Source: Enterobacter sp. CC120223-11
GTDB lineage: Bacteria; Pseudomonadota; Gammaproteobacteria; Enterobacterales; Enterobacteriaceae
DNA length: 64,000 bases
Reading direction: 5' to 3'
NCBI RefSeq assembly: GCF_900215375.1
Contig: NZ_OBEF01000004.1
Coordinates: 186,001 to 250,000 of the forward strand
A model generated the notes under the pieces. That model did no database searches, had not been told where the DNA came from, and saw only the letters and a program-made list of their open reading frames with translations. Every line of letters starts with the position of its first letter. Positions within the stretch are counted from its first letter, which is position 1. The position numbers were made by a program, and so were the translations under genes. Shown piece after piece: positions 58,591 through 64,000 of this stretch.

Positions 58591-61500
58591 ACCGGACTGC
58601 CCTTGAGCTGGACGCTGTCATCCCCCTTATGGCTTGCCACGTCGGCGGTGGCTTTAATGCTCCCGCCGCTTGTGGTCAGAGTCACCACCATTTTCCCCGT
58701 TCCGCTGTTATCGGTGCTCTCATCTTTCGTGGATGACGAAATCAGCGCAGGATTGTCGACGCTCCAGGCGATCTTTTCGTCAGGTACGGCAACGTTCAGC
58801 CTGTCCGTCGCCGTTGCGGTAAAGGTGATGGTTTTCACATCGTCCACTTCCACACTCTCGGCATCAGCGCTGACAACCACTTTCGCCACCTTACCAACAA
58901 CCCGCTCCGTCAGGTCAGAGCTTCCAGAACCTTGATTTCCCGCAGCGTTAGTCGCCGTAACATAGAGATAGATCATCCTGCCGGTATCGCCTTCTGTCAG
59001 GGTGTAGGTGCTCCCCGTCGCCAGGCTAATCCCTGCCGATTCCGATCCCGTGTCGTAGGCCCAGTGATACGCCCAGGTCACCGCACCGCCGCCGTTTTCA
59101 TTGGCTTTCAGTTCAGCAATGCCAAGCGTATCGCCGACTTTCAGCGCACGGGTTTTCGTCAGGGTCACAGTGGTAACTTCGGGGATCCCCTTCAGCACAA
59201 TCGATTTATCGCCTTTTTTGCCGTCCACCGTTGCCGTCAGTTTTACAGTTCCGCCCATTTTTTGCGCTTTAACGGTCAGCGTGCCTTTACCCTGAGCGTC
59301 AGTGATGAGCGTTTTACTGCCCTCTTCAATGAGCGAAGGCTCATCGACTTGCCAAAGGATATTTTCGCGCGGAACTGGCTGCTTCCACTTATCTTTTGCC
59401 TCCAGGGTAAACGTCACGCTGTCGCTTCCGTTGGCGTTGATCGCATCTGCCGTGGCCGTGACATCAACGGTATCCACATGACCAATGACGGCTCGCGTGC
59501 TGTCAGACTGCCGGTTGTCTTTATTTCCTGCACCGTTCGTGGCCGTTACGTAGACAAAGATTTTCGCCCCGGCATCAGTCTCTTTCAGGGTATAGCTGCT
59601 GCCTGTCGCCCCGCCAATACCACCGGAATACGAGTCAGATTCGCGCCCCCATTGATAAGTCAGGGCCACATCGCCACCGCCATTCTCCTCGACGGCAACC
59701 TGATCAACTCGCACCACATCCCCAACTTTCAGCGCATCACTCTTCTCCAGCGTTACGAGTTTAATGACCGGAATACCCTTCAACGAGACGTCACTGCTAT
59801 CCGTTTTGCCACCAATATCAGCAGTAATACGAAGCCCACCGCCCAGATTTTTGACCGTCAGCCTGAGCACGCCTTCACCATTGTCGTCGGTGAGATCGTC
59901 CTGCGACGTGACGGTCACCAGTTCAGCCTGGTCGACTTTCCAGGTCATTTTTTCCTCAGGCACCGCGACGCCATTTTTATCCTTCGCCACAGCGGTGAAG
60001 GTCAGCTCGCTGTGACCATCGGCGTTCACGCTACTGCTGCTCGACGTAACAACCACCTGGTTGATGAGGCCAATAATCTTGTCCGTTTTCCCGGACGCCT
60101 TGTCGCCCCGATTGCCTGCACCATTCTGCGCCCAACTCAGCACCGCCATTTGCGCCCCGGTATCGGCTTCCGTCAGGGTGTAATGATCGGAGGTAGCACC
60201 ACTGATTAAGGATCCATCCCGTGTCCACTGCCAGCTCATGGTCACCGGCCCACTGCCGTTCTCCTCAACCTGATAATCCGCCACCCGCAGGGTCTCCCCC
60301 ACCTTCAGCTTATGCATCCTGTCAAGGGTGACGCTGGTCACCACCGGGATACCGTTCAGGGCAATTTTGGCCTGTTTACGCTGCCCTTCGATTTCCACGC
60401 CAATATCAGCCTTTCCTCCGAGCGAGGCCGTAGTAAAGCGCGCGGTGGCTATACCCTCTTTGCTCGTTGTGATGATTTGATCGCTCAGCGTACCGAACTC
60501 AGCAGGCGGCGCAGTCCAGGTCACGCTGGCGTCCGGAACCACATTTCGGTGAGCATCGCGAGCGATCGCGGTCAAAATGGCACTGTTGCTGCCGTTGGCG
60601 GTGAGCGTATCCTGCGAGCTGCTCAGCTCAACGCTGTCCACCGTCCCAACCAGCACCTGAAGTTTTTTGGTGCTTTTACCTGCACTCACCTCAACTTCTG
60701 AAGGGGCAACCTCGGGCACGATCACCTTCGCGGTCACCTGCCCCTCAGGGTTGCTGTCACCGCTGGCCGCGCCGCTGAACTGGCCGCCTTTAATTTGCCA
60801 CTCAATGGCGTTCTTGCGGGAAACCACAGGGTTATCAAAGCGGTCGAACAGCTCAGCGCTGACGTCCACCGCGCTGCTGCCTGCCACGGCACGTTCCGGC
60901 ACGGTAAGCTCTGTGCGTGCCACGTCGCCTGCCGTCAGCGTGACCGGCGGAGCGGCGACATGCGCGTCACCAACATCAACGCTGACGTTCCATCCGTCAG
61001 CCACCTTCTGGGGTGCCGTCAAAGTCATTGAGGCGTGCCCCTGGTTATCCGTGGTGCCGTTGTACGTATCGCCATTGCTTTTCCAGATAACCGCCGTTGG
61101 CACGGTGAGCGGGGCACCATCCTGATCCGTTACCCGAATAGCAAAGTCCTGCGTCGTGGCGACTTCAGCCGTCGCGGGGATTTCAGTAAACTCCGTGGAC
61201 AATGCCCGGGCGAAATCGACAGTGAGCTTCATCATTTCGCGCTGCGTCGAACCGTCGTCATCGCCAGCGCTGGCGTTGCTGAACCCAGCTGTGGCAGGGG
61301 TGAGCGAGGCTTCTATCTGATCCTGCCCCTCAGCCATAATCCCTTCCATTTTCACCAGCGCCTGACCGTGCGCGTCGGTCCGCACGCTGTTTTGCGACAG
61401 CTTGCCCAGCACGTTGGTGCTCTGCCAGTGAACCCACTGGTCCGCCAGCGGCGCGCCTTTATCATCTTTGACTTCCGCGACCAACAGCAGTGCGCCGTTG

Positions 61501-63560
61501 TCGTGGGCAAAGAATTTCACGCTGCCATCTGACCGAATTTCGCCCGGCGTCAGCAGGTGGTCGATACGTAACGCAGTCAACGTCGCGCTGCCGGAGATTT
61601 CCGCGGTACCTGCTTCACCACTGACGCCTTTCTTGTTCACTGGCGTGACCTGGAACACCAGTGTTTTCGTCATGTCTTCGGCGCGCACTTCCCAGTTCGC
61701 GCTGCCTTCTTTGAGCAGCTTCCCGCTGGCCTTATCAATCCAGCGAAGCTGTGTTTGGGCCGGATCTTCATCTTCCCCTTCGTTGCTGTCGTAGCGGTAG
61801 CTGCCCGTCAGGTTCTGGCCCGGAGACATCTCTCCGGCGATCGCCACTTCGGTCACCGATGGCGCAAAATCACCCGGCGTCACGGTGAGGTGGTAGCTTG
61901 CGGAGCTGAACACCTCACGATTCCCCGTCGGAGACGTTTCGGTGGCGGTGACTGTCACTTCGCCGCGCTGTTTCGGCGTGACCAGCCCACTGACCTCATC
62001 CACCCCGGCGATGGAGACGCTGGAGGAGGCATAGCGCACCACGCCACCCTTCCCGCCTTTCACCGCATGGCGCATCGGCACGCCCACCGGCGTGGATTTT
62101 TCCGTTGGCGTGAAGTACAGCCGCCAGTCTTTCTCTTTCTGCTTATACGCCAGCACGATGTTGTTATTGCGGGTGACGAATTCCGTGCGGGACTGCATCA
62201 GCGAAGGCATCGCCGTGGCCTCATCGGCAGAGAGCATCTGCGAAAGCTTGCGACCAAACTCCCAGTGGAAGTTCAGGCCGACGCTGAAATTGTCGCTCTG
62301 ACCGCTGATAAAGCTCTGCTCCGCGTTAACGCTCAGCAGCGGAACAGGTTGCCAGTTCACGCCGAGCTTCAGGCCGTGCGGATTGCTGCTTGCCTCGCTG
62401 CGGCTGCCGTTCACATCAACCTTATCGCCGTACCACTGAAACCAACCGACAGTGGCAGAAACATGCTGCGAGAGCGCGGTATCAACATTGATATCCCAGC
62501 CGCGGGCCGCACGTTCATACAGCTCGTAGCGGGTCGGATCGTCGTTGAAGACGCTGTCGTCAGAGTGACGCCATCCGCTGACGGGCAGATAGTAGTTGGC
62601 GGAGGTGCGCACCCTGTCACTCCAGAGCTCGGCCCCCAGCCCCATCCGGCTGTGGTGCCGCGTAACGTCCTGGTCGAAGAACAGATTGCCGCCCGCGAGA
62701 AGATGTGGCGAAAAAGTATGTCTCAGCCCCAGGCCGAGATTGAGGATGTTGCGGTCATTCCAGCGATGGGCGCTCATCTGGGTGAACAGGATGTCGTCCT
62801 GCCAGATTTTAACCGGCCAGAGAAAATCCAGCCCCGCATCGCGGCTGTCGCTGTTGCCAAGGCCTACATCGGCCGTTACCCGCGCTTTACCGCCGGTGTG
62901 ATTCAGCCAGCTTTCAACCTCCTGCGTCAACGCGGCGTTGACGGCGCTGTTGGCGGTGGAGCGCAGTGCATTGCCCGCCCCGCTCTGCTGAGCGCTGCCC
63001 CACGCCGCGGCCATCTGGTCACGCAGCCGGTCAGCGTCCTCGTCGGTGTCAGCAGCCTCGGTCGTGCGGGCTTCATTTCCCTGCGGCACGATGATCCACT
63101 GGCCCGCCAGCACCTTCATCTGCTCGGGGGATTTAACCCGCTGATTCAGCTCAAGCAGTCCGGCAGGCGTCGTACGCCCGCGAAACGCGACGTCGTCCAG
63201 AGACGCTTTGTCATCAAGCTTCACCAGAGTCACGAGGATATCGAGCTGGCTTTTTGGCCCGGACGCGGGCAGCAGCAGCCACTCATTCAGCGTCAGACCA
63301 TACTGCTGCGCCAGCGCCTGCTGATTCAGCTCCAGGCCCTCTACTTCCGGCGCTTTCTCGCGCTCAATTTCCTGCCAGCTTTTGAAGAGCGGCTTATGAT
63401 AAAGAATAAAATGGCGGGGTTGTTGTTCCGTCACATCCGGCGCGGTATTTGCCCGTGCCCCTGGCGGCAAAGTGAGAAGCAGAACGGAAAAAAGATAATG
63501 CGATAAAATTATCCAAACGGATAAGCGCTGGCGCAAAGAATAATGAGATTGGCTGGACAT
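56832..63560 (-). CDS. Giant intimin/invasin-type inverse autotransporter adhesin
   Basis: A 2,242-residue surface protein that should sit in the outer membrane by an N-terminal beta-barrel and send its C-terminus outward. Order: signal region (about 1-38), a LysM-like periplasmic segment (to about 162, ending AGQWIIVPQ), the intimin-type barrel (about 190-470, with WPVKIWQDDILFTQMSAHR, NLFFDQDVTRHHSRMGLG and FHWEFGRKL), a Big-type beta region, then a long rod of Ig-like and Big_1-like modules. The last module has two cysteines (TGACNR and SSSCDW) that may pair. An AGGG ribosome site precedes the ATG. The host or surface ligand is unknown. Confidence 0.95.
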   Translation of the reverse strand: MSSQSHYSLRQRLSVWIILSHYLFSVLLLTLPPGARANTAPDVTEQQPRHFILYHKPLFKSWQEIEREKAPEVEGLELNQQALAQQYGLTLNEWLLLPASGPKSQLDILVTLVKLDDKASLDDVAFRGRTTPAGLLELNQRVKSPEQMKVLAGQWIIVPQGNEARTTEAADTDEDADRLRDQMAAAWGSAQQSGAGNALRSTANSAVNAALTQEVESWLNHTGGKARVTADVGLGNSDSRDAGLDFLWPVKIWQDDILFTQMSAHRWNDRNILNLGLGLRHTFSPHLLAGGNLFFDQDVTRHHSRMGLGAELWSDRVRTSANYYLPVSGWRHSDDSVFNDDPTRYELYERAARGWDINVDTALSQHVSATVGWFQWYGDKVDVNGSRSEASSNPHGLKLGVNWQPVPLLSVNAEQSFISGQSDNFSVGLNFHWEFGRKLSQMLSADEATAMPSLMQSRTEFVTRNNNIVLAYKQKEKDWRLYFTPTEKSTPVGVPMRHAVKGGKGGVVRYASSSVSIAGVDEVSGLVTPKQRGEVTVTATETSPTGNREVFSSASYHLTVTPGDFAPSVTEVAIAGEMSPGQNLTGSYRYDSNEGEDEDPAQTQLRWIDKASGKLLKEGSANWEVRAEDMTKTLVFQVTPVNKKGVSGEAGTAEISGSATLTALRIDHLLTPGEIRSDGSVKFFAHDNGALLLVAEVKDDKGAPLADQWVHWQSTNVLGKLSQNSVRTDAHGQALVKMEGIMAEGQDQIEASLTPATAGFSNASAGDDDGSTQREMMKLTVDFARALSTEFTEIPATAEVATTQDFAIRVTDQDGAPLTVPTAVIWKSNGDTYNGTTDNQGHASMTLTAPQKVADGWNVSVDVGDAHVAAPPVTLTAGDVARTELTVPERAVAGSSAVDVSAELFDRFDNPVVSRKNAIEWQIKGGQFSGAASGDSNPEGQVTAKVIVPEVAPSEVEVSAGKSTKKLQVLVGTVDSVELSSSQDTLTANGSNSAILTAIARDAHRNVVPDASVTWTAPPAEFGTLSDQIITTSKEGIATARFTTASLGGKADIGVEIEGQRKQAKIALNGIPVVTSVTLDRMHKLKVGETLRVADYQVEENGSGPVTMSWQWTRDGSLISGATSDHYTLTEADTGAQMAVLSWAQNGAGNRGDKASGKTDKIIGLINQVVVTSSSSSVNADGHSELTFTAVAKDKNGVAVPEEKMTWKVDQAELVTVTSQDDLTDDNGEGVLRLTVKNLGGGLRITADIGGKTDSSDVSLKGIPVIKLVTLEKSDALKVGDVVRVDQVAVEENGGGDVALTYQWGRESDSYSGGIGGATGSSYTLKETDAGAKIFVYVTATNGAGNKDNRQSDSTRAVIGHVDTVDVTATADAINANGSDSVTFTLEAKDKWKQPVPRENILWQVDEPSLIEEGSKTLITDAQGKGTLTVKAQKMGGTVKLTATVDGKKGDKSIVLKGIPEVTTVTLTKTRALKVGDTLGIAELKANENGGGAVTWAYHWAYDTGSESAGISLATGSTYTLTEGDTGRMIYLYVTATNAAGNQGSGSSDLTERVVGKVAKVVVSADAESVEVDDVKTITFTATATDRLNVAVPDEKIAWSVDNPALISSSTKDESTDNSGTGKMVVTLTTSGGSIKATADVASHKGDDSVQLKGSPVVSNTRYTSTGSSTPLVDDRLMASADVNENGGGRATLTWQWLRNGTAIAAPAASNSYTLQAADIGATVSAMAIATNGAGKKGQDTSPASAAVQSGVPEITSATVNATGQYWTGNKLAAGAGWSENGGGTATLTYQWLRGGSAITGATGVNYTPVSADIGSTLSVKVTATNLKGKQGSKTSNSTRAITSGTPTVSDVTLSKMSDLLVGDTINVREKITYNGAITVNTSSQWLRNGVAISGATGDTYTTQPEDAGKRISASVTATNASDSKRTHTATSSQTDVVQSGVPEITSVSIDKTKLSVGEKLTATYTGFDAQGTGSDDSRFQWYYRVSGSSGSWVASQKSDARQRVFTPDSSYAGYDVRVGVTPKGSAQSVTGTEVFSRSASVYGTPKIGSVSTSPQGTVQPDTTVTASYTGYDAQGTGSDDSRYQWYYRSSGSSGSWSAAGKSDATQRSFRVDSSYAGYDVRVGVTPKGSEQSVTGVEIFSSAVTIRPKPVPSATNLGYNGKTGACNRITANYTFNANGGADEGNTIFQWKWAGNVVSNVQGVTLGYWGEVTLYVTPVNKDGVRGATESKTFKNTGSSSCDW
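57147..57678 (-). repeat. Near-duplicate pair of modules near the adhesin tip
   Basis: Segments 57147-57368 and 57451-57678 encode almost the same residues (YDAQGTGSDDSRYQWYYR, PDSSYAGYDVRVGVTPKG) and share long runs of identical bases, offset by 312 bp. They look like a recent duplication of one 104-residue module. Confidence 0.85.
58590..60345 (-). repeat. Three long tandem modules (about 190-198 residues) in the adhesin stalk
   Basis: Each unit pairs an Ig-like half (LKVGDTL, ENGGG, YTLTEADTG, GAGN) with a Big_1-like half (LTFTAVAKDKNGVAVPEE, WKVD, VSLKGIP). Unit starts are near 60345, 59778 and 59183. The KGIP or KGSP joint ends each copy. Confidence 0.8.
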
Positions 63561-64000
63561 AGAAATCTACCCTGAAATGAATTCCGCGTTTTTCTAACGC
63601 TTGGTTCATTTAGTAGACATGCAATATACAGCGGACTCCATAGTGCTTTAAGGAGTTATTCGTGAGTATTTAAAGCGCGCGACAATCAGAATCATCCTAT
63701 TATCTTAACTATTGCAAAAAAGAGTGTTTTGACCAAAAAAAAGCACCCGTTGCTCAGCGTAGTTCTATCCCGATGCACGCTGCGGGTGCAGAAAAGTTAC
63801 AGAGGAAATGAGTAACTTACGGGGTCTAGCTTACTTCAGTGCGAGGCCTCACAGGCCACCTCAGGAAAATTATCCGATTAATATCAGGAAAATCAGAGAA
63901 TCCCCCACTCACTTTCAGGGAGGCTTAGGATATTGCAGTCAGGGCTTATTCACCCCGGGTATTTTTCTTCATGTAGCAGAGCTACCTTTCAATCGAAATT
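63561..64000. other. AT-rich gene-free stretch upstream of the adhesin
   Basis: No open frame with family support is visible on either strand. The first part (63561-63730) should hold the adhesin promoter; a TATATT -10-like element with TTAAAG 17 bases upstream can be read on the minus strand but is weak. The outer part (63790-64000) contains several short inverted repeats (AAGTTAC/GTAACTT, GTAGC/GCTAC) and nothing recognisable. Confidence 0.6.
63735..63789 (-). terminator. Minus-strand terminator upstream of the adhesin
   Basis: Read on the minus strand, GCACCCG and CGGGTGC with an inner AGCGT/ACGCT stem form a long hairpin followed by eight T (63742-63735). It ends a transcript coming from beyond 63790, about 175 bases before the adhesin start. 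Confidence 0.8.

Noticed and set aside
58932-60209. Open frame of 425 codons on the plus strand within the adhesin stalk
   Set aside because: It mirrors the repeated modules on the other strand; its own periodicity is explained by those repeats.
56832-60345. Regularly repeated DNA that might suggest a CRISPR array
   Set aside because: The repeats are long, in frame and coding for Ig-like modules; there are no short identical repeats with unique spacers and no cas genes.
61755-63506. Open frame of 583 codons on the plus strand within the adhesin gene
   Set aside because: It lies fully antisense to the conserved barrel-coding region, is rich in Arg, Ala and His as typical for shadow frames of GC-rich genes, and has no ribosome site or family features.
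63946-63972. Eight-codon minus-strand reading frame (MKKNTRGE) that could be a leader peptide
   Set aside because: The frame is too short, the ribosome site spacing is poor, and there is no regulatory codon run; chance is the simpler explanation.
63970-63998. Plus-strand GTAGC/GCTAC hairpin followed by TTTC, somewhat like an internal hairpin of the GcvB small RNA
   Set aside because: The stem is only 5 bp, the tail is weak, and the flanking bases do not match GcvB.

Overview
The window is chromosomal DNA from a gamma-proteobacterium of the family Enterobacteriaceae, most likely an Enterobacter cloacae-complex species or a close relative. Gene content and order from exbD to plsY follow the well-known enterobacterial backbone. 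The proteins are very close to their E. coli counterparts, but a urease operon, a chitinase and a type II secretion-like operon are present that E. coli K-12 lacks at this place. The assignment rests on recognising the proteins and their order; no search was run.

Region 1 (1-39,900) is backbone. It holds energy transduction for TonB (exbBD), methionine synthesis (metC), the aldehyde reductases yqhD and dkgA with the regulator yqhC, ftsP, plsC, topoisomerase IV (parC and parE), the qseBC two-component system with ygiW, and the quinone-protecting pair mdaB-ygiN. It continues with the yqiA-cpdA-yqiB-nudF cluster, tolC-ygiB-ygiC, zupT, ribB with its FMN riboswitch, ubiK, hldE-glnE-ygiF, cca, uppP, folB and plsY. 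Many genes are arranged as divergent pairs with readable regulatory sites: a Fur box (exbB), MetJ boxes (metC), two near-identical Mar/Sox/Rob promoters (mdaB and tolC), a palindromic Fur box (zupT) and a PmrA/QseB-type box (ygiW/qseB).

Region 2 (39,900-45,470) carries a complete nickel urease operon, ureDABCEFG, preceded by a candidate Nac site. It is followed by a cluster of REP-type repeats and a small exported protein of unknown function.

Region 3 (45,500-56,710) has a secreted GH18 chitinase facing a tightly coupled ten-gene operon. The operon mixes type II secretion parts (GspG, GspF, GspE) with type IV pilus-like inner-membrane parts (PilM/N/O/P-like), a lipoprotein secretin, three extra pseudopilins and a lytic transglycosylase. 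It lacks a prepilin peptidase and the canonical GspC, GspL, GspM and GspK set. I read it as a reduced, non-canonical secretion machine, with the chitinase as its probable substrate.

Region 4 (56,710-64,000) is a 2,242-residue intimin/invasin-type inverse autotransporter built from many Ig-like modules. Its outermost modules are lower in GC and partly duplicated. Upstream of it is an AT-rich stretch without a gene but with a strong minus-strand terminator. Regions 2 to 4 look like an accessory block placed after plsY and concerned with urea use, chitin breakdown and surface attachment.
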